Source of the DNA: Plantactinospora soyae
GTDB lineage: Bacteria; Actinomycetota; Actinomycetes; Mycobacteriales; Micromonosporaceae
Assembly (NCBI RefSeq): GCF_014874095.1
Contig: NZ_JADBEB010000001.1
Coordinates: forward strand, 8,618,001 to 8,682,000
DNA length: 64,000 nucleotides
Direction of reading: 5' to 3'
Part shown: in pieces, positions 35,019 to 43,878 of the stretch
How positions within the stretch are numbered: position 1 is the stretch's first letter
How the letters are laid out: each line of letters begins with the position of its first letter
Notes under the pieces: model-generated
Seen by the model: only the letters and a program-made list of their open reading frames with translations
Told to the model about the DNA's origin: nothing
The model's database searches: none
Program-made: the position numbers and the translations under genes

Positions 35019-36533
35019 TCACTGTCCGGGACGTACACCGCCGGTACCCAACGCGAGCAGCATTTCCAGTTGCGCGCTGTCGACAAGGGAAACCCGGTCG
35101 ATCCGACGCGCCGGGTCGACGGTGGCCGCCTCCAGCAGCCGCCGGTAGTGCCCGGTGAGCCGCTCGATCGTCGCAGCATCGAACAAATCCGTGTTGTACC
35201 GGAAGGCGCCGGTGAGTGAACCGTCGCTCTGCCGCAGCTCCACCGAGAGGTCGAACTGTCCCTCCAACTGGGGCACGTCCAGCGCCGCGAGCCGCAGGCC
35301 GGCGTACTCGATCTCCGGGCCGACGACCGCGCCCTCGGGCACCAGCGGCAGCGGCGGGTCCAGCCGGTCCGCCGCCACCATCGTGAAGGCGATCCGGAAC
35401 AGCGGCGCCCGGCCCGCCCCACGGCTCGCCCCGACCATCCGGTCCAGCAGCGGGAACGGGTACCCGACGTGGGCCAGGCCGGCCAGGAGTTCCCGGTGCG
35501 CTCCGGCCACGGCGTCCGCGAAGGTGGCGTCCGGGGCGAACGAGGACCGGAGCACCAGCGAGTTGACCAGGTACCCGACCACGTCCCGCAGCCCCCGACC
35601 GTGCCGGGTCGCCACCGGGCAGCCGATCGCGAAGTCGTCCTGGCCGCCGTACCGGAAGAGCATGGACTGGAAGACGCCCAGCAGGAACGCGAACGGGGTG
35701 ACCCCGGCGGCCGTCGCGGTCGTCCGGACCCGGGCCGCCAGGTCGTCGGGCAGCCGCAGGTGATGGGTGGCGCCGTCGAACGTCTGCCGCTCCGGCCGGG
35801 GCCGGTCGATGGGCAGCACCCCGGCCGGTACGCCGGCGCAGCGCTCCCGCCAGTACCGCTCCAGCCGGTCCCGCTTCGGCGAGTCGAGCAGCGCCCGCTC
35901 CGCCTCGACGTAGTCCTGGTAGCCCGACCGCAGCGGCGCCCAGTCCGGCGCTCCACCGGCGACGATCCCCCGGTAGGCGGCGAGCAGGTCGCGCAGCAGC
36001 AGCCACTGCGACGTCGCGTCGCTGACGATGTGGTGGGCGGCCACGACCAGCACCGCGTCGGCGGCGGAGCGGCGCAGCAGCACGACCCGGAAGACGTCCC
36101 CGGCGCCGAGCCGGAACGGCACCGCGCCGGCCGCACCGGCGAGCCCGAGCAGCGCCTCGTCGCCGACCCCGGGCACGTCGCGGATCTCCAGCCGACCCGG
36201 GGCCTGCCCGGACGGATGCGGCATCCCGGTGCCGTCGGCGGCCGACCCGCCGGATCCGCCCGACGCGGCGAACTGCCGGGGTACGCCGTCGACCTCGGCA
36301 AAGGTCGTCTCCAGTACGACGTGCCGGGTCACCAGCGCGGCGACCGCCCGGCCCAGCGCCTCGACGTCGAGCGCGGTACGCACCCGGACCGCGAGCGTGA
36401 TGTTGTACGCCGGACTCTCCGGCGCGAGCTGGTACAGGAACCAGAGCGCCTCCTGACCGACCGACAGTGCACGGCCCACGCCCGGCGCCGCAGTCCCGGT
36501 CGGCGCCGGGACCACGGCGGTCTGCTCGGTCAT
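35019..36533 (-). CDS. Stand-alone NRPS condensation domain (probable lipid-initiating C domain in trans)
   Basis: A 504-residue free condensation domain. Core motifs: SVGQEALWFLYQL (C1), the catalytic HHIVSDA near 190 (HHxxxDA), YGGQDDFAIGCPV (C4), and VGYLVNSLVLR with later RxPLFR-type motifs. No A or T domain is attached. It overlaps the ACP gene (ATGA) and is the last gene of the lipid operon, while the first NRPS protein lacks a C domain. The simplest reading is that it transfers the acyl group from the neighbouring ACP to the aminoacyl-carrier of NRPS-A module 1 (inference). Start: ATG 36533. Confidence 0.88.
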   Translation of the reverse strand: MTEQTAVVPAPTGTAAPGVGRALSVGQEALWFLYQLAPESPAYNITLAVRVRTALDVEALGRAVAALVTRHVVLETTFAEVDGVPRQFAASGGSGGSAADGTGMPHPSGQAPGRLEIRDVPGVGDEALLGLAGAAGAVPFRLGAGDVFRVVLLRRSAADAVLVVAAHHIVSDATSQWLLLRDLLAAYRGIVAGGAPDWAPLRSGYQDYVEAERALLDSPKRDRLERYWRERCAGVPAGVLPIDRPRPERQTFDGATHHLRLPDDLAARVRTTATAAGVTPFAFLLGVFQSMLFRYGGQDDFAIGCPVATRHGRGLRDVVGYLVNSLVLRSSFAPDATFADAVAGAHRELLAGLAHVGYPFPLLDRMVGASRGAGRAPLFRIAFTMVAADRLDPPLPLVPEGAVVGPEIEYAGLRLAALDVPQLEGQFDLSVELRQSDGSLTGAFRYNTDLFDAATIERLTGHYRRLLEAATVDPARRIDRVSLVDSAQLEMLLALGTGGVRPGQ

Positions 36534-36799
36534 CCGCGCGATCCCAGTACACCGTGGAGATAGCCGGCGAGGGCGTTGACGGTCGGGTGGTCCCAGGCCA
36601 TCGTCGGCTCGACCTCGATGTCGAACCGCTCCTCGACGTCCCCGCTCAGGGTCATCGCGTACACCGAGTCGAGGCCGATCTCCACCAGCGGCAGGTCGGG
36701 ATCGATCTCGTCGGCGGAGCGCTGGAGGTAGAAGGCGATCCGACCCGCCAGCCAGGCACGGATCGCGGCCACGGACGTGTCTTCGATGATTCCGGACAT
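36530..36799 (-). CDS. Acyl carrier protein (lipid loading operon)
   Basis: An 89-residue acyl carrier protein. The phosphopantetheine serine is in IGLDSVYAM near residue 45. The C-terminal helix region (AWDHPTVNALAGYL) resembles PKS/FAAL-partner ACPs more than primary FabF-pathway ACPs. It is encoded between the acyl-CoA dehydrogenases and the free C domain and overlaps the latter by four bases. Expected role: accept the acyl group from FAAL2, carry it past the dehydrogenases and present it to the condensation domain. Confidence 0.93.
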   Translation of the reverse strand: MSGIIEDTSVAAIRAWLAGRIAFYLQRSADEIDPDLPLVEIGLDSVYAMTLSGDVEERFDIEVEPTMAWDHPTVNALAGYLHGVLGSRG

Positions 36800-36826
36800 G
36801 TTGCACTCCCCTTCGGCGGGCGGAAC

Positions 36827-38626
36827 TCAGCCGGCGAGACGCCGATTGACGAGATCGAAGCTGCGGCCGTCGACATGACGCTCCAGCAGCTCGGCGTACA
36901 GGTGTTTCTCCAGCCCGTCCGCTGCCGTACCCGGGTCGAGGCCCAGTCGTGCGGCCAGGCGCGACAGCGCGGCGAGCAGCCACGGCGTGTCGCGCAGGAA
37001 CGGATCGTCGGAGTTGTACCGCCACACGCCGAGGCAGGCGGCGGCAGCGAGCAGCACGGCGTACCGGTCGGTCAGGTCGAAGCCGCGCCGGCCGGCGATC
37101 ACCGTACGGTCCCGGGGCGGCAGGTCGGCGCAGAGCCTCCGGAGCCGGCCGAGTTCGGCGGCCAGGCGCCCGCAGAGGTCGGCGACGTCCGGATCGGTGC
37201 CCGGCTCCGCGCCGTGCTCCCGGAGCGTGGCGAGCAGGCTGTCCTCCCCCCGGGCGGAGAGCCCGAGCCGGTCGAACTCCAGTGCGGGGATCGGGTCGGA
37301 CAGCCGGAACAGCGCCGGTGGCGCGGGCGTGGAGCGGTGCCAGCCGTGCTGGGCCAGCCGGGGCAGCTGCGGAATGATCGTCGCCTGGCAGACCGCGGCG
37401 CTGGCGTGGGTGAGCGTCGCGGCGAGCAGGTCCCGGATGTTCTTCTGGAAGATCCCGTACGGCCCGTCCCGCAGGAAGGACCGGGCCCCGAGTACGACGG
37501 ACAGGCTCTGCGTCGCCTCCTGCAACAGCTTCGGCACCAGGTACTTGACGGCCGCCGTGTAGACACTCGTCTGGGCCGGCAGCACGTGCAGGGCCCGGGC
37601 GACCACCGTCGACAGAGAGTCGCTGATCAACAGGTCGAGGAAGCCGCCGACCAGGGTGGCCCGGGCATGCGGAAGCTCCGCCACGGGCAGCCCGTACAGC
37701 CTGCGGTCGAGCCCGAACCGCAGCACCGTACGCAGTTGGGTGTCGACGATCCCGACCGCCATCCCCGGCAGCACCCCGCGGGTGACCTGGAACGCCCGCA
37801 GTACGGTCTCCATCGCGTCGCCGAGTTCCCCGATCACGGCATCGGCCGGTACCGGGCAGTCGGTGAACTCCAGCCCGCCCAGCAGCACGCCACGCACTCC
37901 GGCGGTGCGGTACCGGCGCAGGTGGCGGCGCCGCTCCGGCGGCAGCGCGGCCATGTCCAGCAGCAGGTGCGAGTGGCTGCGGCTGCCCGGCCGGTCGTCG
38001 GTGCGGGCGAACAGGGTGACCGCGTCGGCCCGGGCGAGGTTGCCGACCAGTTCCTTGCGACCGTTCACCAGGAGCCGGGTGCCGTCGGGGCGGGCCCGCA
38101 GCCGGGCCCGGGTGAAGTCGGTGCCGTGGGCCAGTTCGTTGTAGCCGGCCGAGGCCTTGCCGTGCCGGAGCAGCAGGTCCGCCATCCAGCGCCGCTGCTC
38201 CGCGCTGCCCGAGGTCCAGACCGGGGTGGCCGCGATGAACGTGGTGACCCCGTATCCGACGCCGAGGGTGGTGTCCCGGCGGAACACGGCCCGGAGCACC
38301 TGCGCCAGCCGGTCGGCCCGGTCGAACCGGCCACCGAGCGCCCGCGGTACGAACTCGGCGTTCAGCCCGTACCCGTCCAGGGCCCGTTCGCCGGCGGCGA
38401 GCAGTTCACCGCGCTCGTCGGCGGCGAGCACCGCCGGATAGCCCACCGGGTTGGTCGGGTCGTGTGGATCGCCGAGGTACGTCTCCAGGTCCGGAACCGC
38501 CGCCGCCGTGCCGGCGTCGGGGTCGGCGGCCGGCTGCCCGCCGGGGCCGCTCGTATCGGGGCCGATCGCACCGAACCCGGTGGTGTCGGGGCCGGTCGTG
38601 GCGGGGGCCGTGGGCGTCTGGGTCAT
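36827..38626 (-). CDS. Acyl-CoA dehydrogenase-like protein 1 (acyl chain desaturation)
   Basis: A 599-residue flavoprotein of the acyl-CoA dehydrogenase superfamily, much longer than the usual 380-400. After a low-complexity Pro/Thr/Gly N-terminus of about 45 residues, the ACAD core runs to about 420 (YNELAHGTDF, LLVNGRKELVGN, FDRRLYGLPVAELPHAR-like region), then a C-terminal extension of about 170 residues follows. ATGA overlap with the preceding dehydrogenase; 27 bases separate its stop from the ACP start. Large paired ACADs beside a FAAL and an ACP also occur in clusters for lipopeptides with unsaturated tails, where they desaturate the ACP-bound chain; that role is inferred here. Confidence 0.82.
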   Translation of the reverse strand: MTQTPTAPATTGPDTTGFGAIGPDTSGPGGQPAADPDAGTAAAVPDLETYLGDPHDPTNPVGYPAVLAADERGELLAAGERALDGYGLNAEFVPRALGGRFDRADRLAQVLRAVFRRDTTLGVGYGVTTFIAATPVWTSGSAEQRRWMADLLLRHGKASAGYNELAHGTDFTRARLRARPDGTRLLVNGRKELVGNLARADAVTLFARTDDRPGSRSHSHLLLDMAALPPERRRHLRRYRTAGVRGVLLGGLEFTDCPVPADAVIGELGDAMETVLRAFQVTRGVLPGMAVGIVDTQLRTVLRFGLDRRLYGLPVAELPHARATLVGGFLDLLISDSLSTVVARALHVLPAQTSVYTAAVKYLVPKLLQEATQSLSVVLGARSFLRDGPYGIFQKNIRDLLAATLTHASAAVCQATIIPQLPRLAQHGWHRSTPAPPALFRLSDPIPALEFDRLGLSARGEDSLLATLREHGAEPGTDPDVADLCGRLAAELGRLRRLCADLPPRDRTVIAGRRGFDLTDRYAVLLAAAACLGVWRYNSDDPFLRDTPWLLAALSRLAARLGLDPGTAADGLEKHLYAELLERHVDGRSFDLVNRRLAG

Positions 38627-40491
38627 CGGGTTTCCTCGGGAAGCCTCGGTGCCTCGTCGGCGAGTCGGCAGGGCAGCAGGGAGAAGAGCCGGCCCTCGCG
38701 GTGCTGGGCGCGCAGGTCCGGAAGCAGCCGGTCGTAGACGGCTCCGCCGTCGCCGTCCCCGTCGGTGCCGTCGCCGTCCCCGTCGGTGCCGTCCCCGGTC
38801 GCGCCGTCGACGCCGTCGGCGACCACGTCGTCGACGCCGTCGGTGCCGGTGCCGAGCGGCCGGAGCTGCCCGATCAGCCGGTGCAGGCAGGCCCGCAGCC
38901 AACGGGCGTCCGCCCACAGTGGCGCCGTCGGGCCGCCGACCAGCCGGTGCCGGTTGGCCAGCCACAGTTGCAGACAGGACGCCGCGGCGAAGGCGACGGC
39001 GTACCGCCCGGCCAGGTTGAACGCCTCCGCCGGCACCTGACGCGGGGACGGCCGGTAGCCGGCCATCTGCTCGTGCAGCCGGTCGACCAGTCGGCGCAGC
39101 GTCTCGGCCTGCTCGGCCACGGCGGTCGGGGCGTGGCCGGCGTCGGCGAGTACCCGGATCTCCGCGACCGCGACCGGCAACCGGGCGACGACGCTGCAAC
39201 CGGTCCGGGACAGCAGGGAGAGCCGGTCCCGGTCGAAGTCGGGCAGCGGCCGGGACAGGTCGGTGGTCGCTTCCAGCCCCGGATCGACCAGCCCCCGCCG
39301 GTAGCCACGGACCAGGCCGGGGAACTGGTTCACCAGCGTGTTCAGGTTGACCAGGGTGTTCCCGTCGAAGATCCCGACGATCCGGTGGTCGCGTTCGATC
39401 TTCTGGAACAGTCCGTCGGCATGGTCGGAGGTGAGCAGGGCCCGTGCCCCGAGCACCTGGCCGAGCCGGGGAATCGTCCGATCCATCATCGTCGGCACCA
39501 GGTACTTCGCGATCGCCGAGGTGACGCTCAGCTCGCCGGGACTGGCGTGGATCCCCCGCGCGGTCACCACGCTGGTCGCCTCGCCGATCAGCAGGTCGAC
39601 GTACGCCTCGGTGAGGGTCCGGTTGGCGTGCGGCAGGTCGACCAGGTAGCGGTCGTACAGCCGGTGCGTGCTGGCGAAGTCGAGGACCAACCGCAGCGCC
39701 TGGTCGGCCAGGCCCAGCGACATGGCCGCGCACATGGTCCGGGTGAGCTGGACGCTCTTCAGCACGATCTCGGGACCGGCGCCGACCGCGCCCAGCACCG
39801 CCTCGGCCGGTACGTCGGCACCGGCGAACGCGATACCGCTGATGTCCGCCCCGCGTACCCCGTGGGTCCGCTCCTTCGGCAGGCAGCTGTACGTACCGGG
39901 GGCGAGCCGCCGCTTGTCGACCAGCAGCAGGCTGAACCCCCGGGTCCCGCCGGCCGGATCGGTCCGGGCCAGTACGCAGACCAGGTCCGCCCGGCTGGCG
40001 TTGTTGATCAGCCACTTCTCGCCGTCGACCCGGTACCCGGTGTCGGTCGGGACCGCCGAGACCTCACCGGCGAGCAGGTCGCTGCCGTGCTCCCGCTCGG
40101 TCAGCGCCAACGAGATGACGCTGCCGGCGAGTACCTCGGCACCGACCCGGCGGGCCTGTTCCGGGCTGGCGCCGACCCAGGCCGAGACCGCCCCGAGGTA
40201 CGTCTTGCCGTGTCCGATCGCGACGGTCAGGTCACGCCGGGCCAGGATCCGGACGGCGTGCAGCAGTTCCTCATAGCTGCGCAGCTCGCCACCGAACTCG
40301 GCCGGTACGTACCAGCGCGGCAGGCCGAGCCGGTCGAGTTCGTCGCAGATCTCGGCCGGGAACTCCTCCCGGGCGTCCAGCGCCACGCAGCGGGCGAACG
40401 AGGACGGCCGACCGGAGTCGTACGGGTCACCGAGGCCGTGGTCGAGACGCTCGGCGAGGGCGAAGGCCGGATAGCCCGACATCCCGGTCAC
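38623..40491 (-). CDS. Acyl-CoA dehydrogenase-like protein 2 (acyl chain desaturation)
   Basis: A 622-residue ACAD-superfamily protein paralogous to its neighbour and keeping the classical features better: LTEREHGSDLL (FAD/substrate side), DGEKWLINNASRAD, LTRTMCAAMSLGLADQAL and FDGNTLVNLNTLV. A C-terminal extension contains a Gly-Asp repeat (DGDGDGTDGDGDGG, about 38741-38790) from short tandem DNA repeats. Start: GTG 40491 overlaps the FAAL2 stop (GTGA); ATG 40482, three codons on, is the alternative. With its partner it could insert one or two double bonds, or a double bond plus re-isomerisation, in the FAAL2/ACP-bound chain. Confidence 0.85.
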   Translation of the reverse strand: MTGMSGYPAFALAERLDHGLGDPYDSGRPSSFARCVALDAREEFPAEICDELDRLGLPRWYVPAEFGGELRSYEELLHAVRILARRDLTVAIGHGKTYLGAVSAWVGASPEQARRVGAEVLAGSVISLALTEREHGSDLLAGEVSAVPTDTGYRVDGEKWLINNASRADLVCVLARTDPAGGTRGFSLLLVDKRRLAPGTYSCLPKERTHGVRGADISGIAFAGADVPAEAVLGAVGAGPEIVLKSVQLTRTMCAAMSLGLADQALRLVLDFASTHRLYDRYLVDLPHANRTLTEAYVDLLIGEATSVVTARGIHASPGELSVTSAIAKYLVPTMMDRTIPRLGQVLGARALLTSDHADGLFQKIERDHRIVGIFDGNTLVNLNTLVNQFPGLVRGYRRGLVDPGLEATTDLSRPLPDFDRDRLSLLSRTGCSVVARLPVAVAEIRVLADAGHAPTAVAEQAETLRRLVDRLHEQMAGYRPSPRQVPAEAFNLAGRYAVAFAAASCLQLWLANRHRLVGGPTAPLWADARWLRACLHRLIGQLRPLGTGTDGVDDVVADGVDGATGDGTDGDGDGTDGDGDGGAVYDRLLPDLRAQHREGRLFSLLPCRLADEAPRLPEETR

Positions 40492-42305
40492 CCCCGCCCG
40501 GCCGGCACCGGCACGGCCGACCGGTCGGTCCGGAACCGGTCCCGGAGCTCCGGATCGAGATCGGCGTACGTGGCGTCGAGCGCACCGGAGACGAAGAGTT
40601 CCCGCATCAGCGTGCGCTGGATCTTTCCGCTGGTCGTCCGCCGGACCTGACCGACCCGGACGAAGACGACGCCCGCCACCCGGACCCCGAGCACCCGGCC
40701 CAGCGTCGTCTTCACCGCACTGGCCAGCCCGGCGACCTCGGCCGCGTCCCGGCTCCGGGTCCGGAGTTCCTGGACGACGACGATCTCCTCCCGGGGCACG
40801 GGTACCGAGAACACCGCGCTGGGCAGCCCGGCGAACGCCTCGGCCACGCCCCGGACCTCCCGCTCGACGTCGTGCGGATAGAGGTTGCGGCCGTGCACGA
40901 TCATCATTTCCTTGATCCGGCCGGTGACGTAGAGCTCGCCGTCGTCGAAGGTGCCGAGGTCGCCGGTGCGGAGGAAGCCGCCCTCGCCGTCCGCGGTCAC
41001 CGCGTCGAAGCTGCGCCGGGTCGCCTCCGGGTCGCCCCAGTAGCCCCGGGTCACGCTGCCGCCCCGGATCCACACCTCGCCGACCCGCCCGTCCGGCAGC
41101 ACACCGCCGGTGCCCGGATCGACGATCCGGACGTCGAGCGAGTTCACCCGGCCGCTGCCGACCAGGGCCAGTCCCGGCGTACCGGCCGGCGCCGGTGCGA
41201 ACACGTCCCGGGCCAGCAGGTCGGGGTCGACCAGTGCGCCGACCGGGCGGCCGGTGGGCCGGGCACCGGTGACGCAGAGGGTCGCCTCGGCCAGCCCGTA
41301 CGTCGGCAGGAACGCCTCGTACCGGAAGCCGGCCGGGGCGAACCGGGACGCGAACCGGTCCAGGGTGGCCGGGTCGATCGGCTCGGCCCCGTTGCAGGCG
41401 TACCGCCAGCTGGACAGGTCCAGCGCGGCGACCTGCTCGTCGGTCAGCAGCCGGGCGCAGAGGTCGTACGCGAAGTTCGGCGCGCAGGCGACCTCGGCCC
41501 GGTACCGGTCGATGGCGTCCAGCCAGAGGTGCGGGCGCTTGAGGAAGTCGTTCGGCCGGATCAGCACCGCCGTGCTGCCCAGGTAGAGCGGCGCGAGCAG
41601 CATCGCGATCAGGCCCATGTCGTGGTAGAGCGGCAGCCAGCTACAGAACCGGGTCTGCGCGGTCCAGCCGAGCGTGCGGTGCACCGAGCCGAGGTTGTGC
41701 AGCACGTTGCCGTGGGTCACCATCACGCCCTTGGGGTCGCTGGTCGAGCCCGAGGTGTACTGGAGGAACGCGATGTCGTCCGGGCGGGCCGGGTGCGCGG
41801 TCCCGGCGTCGGCGGGGTCGGCCGGACCGCCGGCATCGTCGGCACCGGTGACCGTGCCCGAGCCGGTTCCGTCGGTGGCCGCCCAGCCCAGGTCGTCGAG
41901 TCCCTCCTGGAGCATCCAGTCGGCGACGGTGCCCAGGTTCGCCGCGTCGGTGAGCACCACCGCCACGTCGGCGTCCCGGGCGATCGCGCTGGTCCGGTCG
42001 ACGTGCTGCCGGAAGTTGCCCGGCAGCGGCACCGGCACCGGGATCACGCCCGCGTACAGGCAGCCCAGAAAGCTCGCCACGAAGTCGAGTCCGGTCGGAT
42101 ACAGCAGCAGCGCCCGGTCACCGGGCCGGCACCGCCGACCCAGCCAACCCGCCGTCGCCTCCGCCGCCCGGTCGAGTTCGGCGTACGTCAGGGACGCCTC
42201 GACCAGCCGTTCCCCTGCGCCACGACAGAACACCACGGCCTGCCGCTGCGGCGATTCCGCGACATTGTGCCGGAACGCCTCGACGATACTTCCCCACCTG
42301 GACAC
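40488..42305 (-). CDS. Fatty acyl-AMP ligase 2 (intact)
   Basis: A 605-residue FAAL with all expected motifs: YTSGSTSDPKGV, PLYHDMGLIAM, CNGAEPI, TYGLAEATL, TGDLGTF, GRIKEMMIVHGRNLYPHD and the catalytic lysine in TTSGKIQRTLM. It should activate a free carboxylic acid as acyl-AMP and load it on the ACP at 36530-36799. The GTG start at 42305 has GGGGA about six bases upstream. First gene of the lipid operon, directly after promoter D. The chain could come from the type II PKS after hydrolysis by one of its thioesterases (inference). Compare FAAL1 (3135-4925), which lacks two conserved lysines. Confidence 0.95.
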   Translation of the reverse strand: MSRWGSIVEAFRHNVAESPQRQAVVFCRGAGERLVEASLTYAELDRAAEATAGWLGRRCRPGDRALLLYPTGLDFVASFLGCLYAGVIPVPVPLPGNFRQHVDRTSAIARDADVAVVLTDAANLGTVADWMLQEGLDDLGWAATDGTGSGTVTGADDAGGPADPADAGTAHPARPDDIAFLQYTSGSTSDPKGVMVTHGNVLHNLGSVHRTLGWTAQTRFCSWLPLYHDMGLIAMLLAPLYLGSTAVLIRPNDFLKRPHLWLDAIDRYRAEVACAPNFAYDLCARLLTDEQVAALDLSSWRYACNGAEPIDPATLDRFASRFAPAGFRYEAFLPTYGLAEATLCVTGARPTGRPVGALVDPDLLARDVFAPAPAGTPGLALVGSGRVNSLDVRIVDPGTGGVLPDGRVGEVWIRGGSVTRGYWGDPEATRRSFDAVTADGEGGFLRTGDLGTFDDGELYVTGRIKEMMIVHGRNLYPHDVEREVRGVAEAFAGLPSAVFSVPVPREEIVVVQELRTRSRDAAEVAGLASAVKTTLGRVLGVRVAGVVFVRVGQVRRTTSGKIQRTLMRELFVSGALDATYADLDPELRDRFRTDRSAVPVPAGRG

Positions 42306-42359
42306 GCTTTTTCCCCGGCCTCTTCCCGGTACGACACCACCGTCGGATCTCCGCGGCAG

Positions 42360-42392
42360 ACCGTACGATCGACGTCCATATTCGGGCTATAT
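42360..42392 (-). promoter_or_regulatory. SARP-type promoter D (lipid operon)
   Basis: Minus strand: ATAT-AGCCCGA-ATATGG (42392-42376), ten bases, then TACGGT (42365-42360), the best -10 of the four. The FAAL2 start lies about 55 bases downstream of the -10. The site occupies most of the 95-base gap after the isomerase-like gene. Confidence 0.65.
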
Positions 42393-42400
42393 CGCCCCGG

Positions 42401-43093
42401 CTAGCCGCAGCCGCCGGCGTGCCCCTCGTCGGTCCGGCCGGGTGCGCCGACCGGTAGTGGCCCGGCGTCGGCGCGGACCGGCAGTGGGACCGAGGCGGCG
42501 AACGCGGGCAGCCGGTCCACGCCCCAGAACTTCTCGAATCCGTGCACGAAGAACGGCACCCCGAACACGCCGTCGCGGTAGATCGCGAGCAGCGCCTCGA
42601 CGCCCTCGCGCCGAACCTCGGGGTCGTCGGAGGCCGAGGCCAGCTCGTCGGCGTCGAGCCCCAGCGCGTCCCCGATCCGGGCCACGGTGGCCCGGTCGCA
42701 GATGTTCCGACCCTCCTGCCACCGGGCCCGGTACGCGTGCGCGACGTACTCCGGTCCGGCACCGTGCCGGCAGGCCACCAGGTAGGCCAGGTGCGGTATC
42801 TCCCAGCACGGCTCGCGGTCGACCGGCCAGCTGAACTCCAGTTCCCGATCGGCCGCGAGCCGCCGCATGTCGGAGAGCACGTACAGGTGCTTGGCCCGGG
42901 ACATCGCCGTGTAGACGAACTCGCCGCCCGCCTCGGCCAGCAGCCGCCGGCTCAGCTCGTCCGGTTCCCAGAACGGCACCCAGTCCAGCTCGTTCGCGAG
43001 CGTCGGGTACCGCTCGAGCAGGTCGCGGTAGGCGAGCCACGAGTACGGGCTGCGCAGGCTGAAGTAGAACCTCGGGGTGCGACGCACCGCCAT
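42401..43093 (-). CDS. DsbA-superfamily HCCA-isomerase-like protein of the type II PKS operon
   Basis: A 230-residue thioredoxin-fold protein of the 2-hydroxychromene-2-carboxylate isomerase/GST-kappa family. The N-terminal active-site segment reads RSPYSWLA, with Ser in place of the CxxC of DsbA, so a redox role is unlikely. VFGVPFFVHGFEKFWG near 175-190 is the family cis-Pro/C-terminal motif. Such isomerases recur, as I recall, in highly reducing type II PKS clusters that make polyenes and cinnamoyl-type acyl groups, where double-bond isomerisation is proposed. It is the last gene of the type II PKS operon, 30 bases after the ketoreductase; ATG 43093 has GAGGAG upstream. Confidence 0.85.
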   Translation of the reverse strand: MAVRRTPRFYFSLRSPYSWLAYRDLLERYPTLANELDWVPFWEPDELSRRLLAEAGGEFVYTAMSRAKHLYVLSDMRRLAADRELEFSWPVDREPCWEIPHLAYLVACRHGAGPEYVAHAYRARWQEGRNICDRATVARIGDALGLDADELASASDDPEVRREGVEALLAIYRDGVFGVPFFVHGFEKFWGVDRLPAFAASVPLPVRADAGPLPVGAPGRTDEGHAGGCG

Positions 43094-43123
43094 GGTGGAC
43101 TCCTCGGGAGTTGGGGCGGCGCG

Positions 43124-43870
43124 CTACAGCGCGATCCCACCGTCGACGTGGAAGACCTGGCCGGTGACGTAGGAGGCCCGGTCCGAGACGAGGAACCCGA
43201 CGAGGTCGGCGGTCTCGTCCGCCCGGCCGAAGCGGCCCAGCGGGATCCGGCCCAGCATCTCCTTGCTGACCGCCGTCGGCAGTCCGGAGGTCATGTCGGT
43301 CTCGATGAAGCCCGGTGCGACCACGTTGGCCCGGATGCCGTACCGGCCCATCTCCTTGGCCATCGCCTTGGTGAAGCCGATGATCCCGGCCTTGGACGCC
43401 GAGTAGTTGGTCTGACCGGCGTTGCCGGCCACTCCGGCCACGGAGGAGAGCGTCACCACGGCCCCCCGCCGCCGTTTCATCATCGGGAACATCGCCGACC
43501 GGCAGACCGTGTACGTGCCGTCCAGATTGGTCCGGAGCACGGCGTTCCACTCGTCCTCGGCCATCAGCACCAGCGGCCGGTCCCGGGTGATCCCGGCGAC
43601 GGTGACCACCGCGTCGATCGGCCCCAGTTCGTCCTCGGTGGCGGACACGAACGCCCGTACCTGGGCCAGGTCCACCACGTCGACCTGTCGGGCCAGTACC
43701 CGGGCACCCGCCTCGCGGGCGGTCTTGGCCGCCAGCTCGGCGGCCTCCACATTGGCCTGGAAGCAGAAGGCCACGTCGAAGCCGTCGGCGGCCAGCCGGT
43801 GCACCACGGCCGCGCCGATGCCCCGGGAACCGCCGCTGACCAGCGCCACGCGTCGCTCGTTGTCGGTCAT
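43124..43870 (-). CDS. FabG-type 3-ketoacyl-ACP reductase (KR)
   Basis: A 248-residue classical short-chain dehydrogenase. GGSRGIG near 14-20 binds NADPH, VAGITRD matches the NAG motif, and the catalytic set Ser (LSSVAG) with Tyr-x3-Lys (YSASK) is intact; the C-terminal GQVFHVDGG is typical of FabG. Expected to reduce the beta-keto group after each condensation of the type II PKS. The start at ATG 43870 has GAGGAG four bases ahead; ATG 43882 overlaps the dehydratase stop (ATGA) and would add four residues. Confidence 0.95.
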   Translation of the reverse strand: MTDNERRVALVSGGSRGIGAAVVHRLAADGFDVAFCFQANVEAAELAAKTAREAGARVLARQVDVVDLAQVRAFVSATEDELGPIDAVVTVAGITRDRPLVLMAEDEWNAVLRTNLDGTYTVCRSAMFPMMKRRRGAVVTLSSVAGVAGNAGQTNYSASKAGIIGFTKAMAKEMGRYGIRANVVAPGFIETDMTSGLPTAVSKEMLGRIPLGRFGRADETADLVGFLVSDRASYVTGQVFHVDGGIAL

Positions 43871-43878
43871 CTCGCTCC

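Noticed and set aside
42401-43093. Disulfide oxidoreductase (DsbA/FrnE) function
   Set aside because: The active-site segment is SPYS, with no CxxC.
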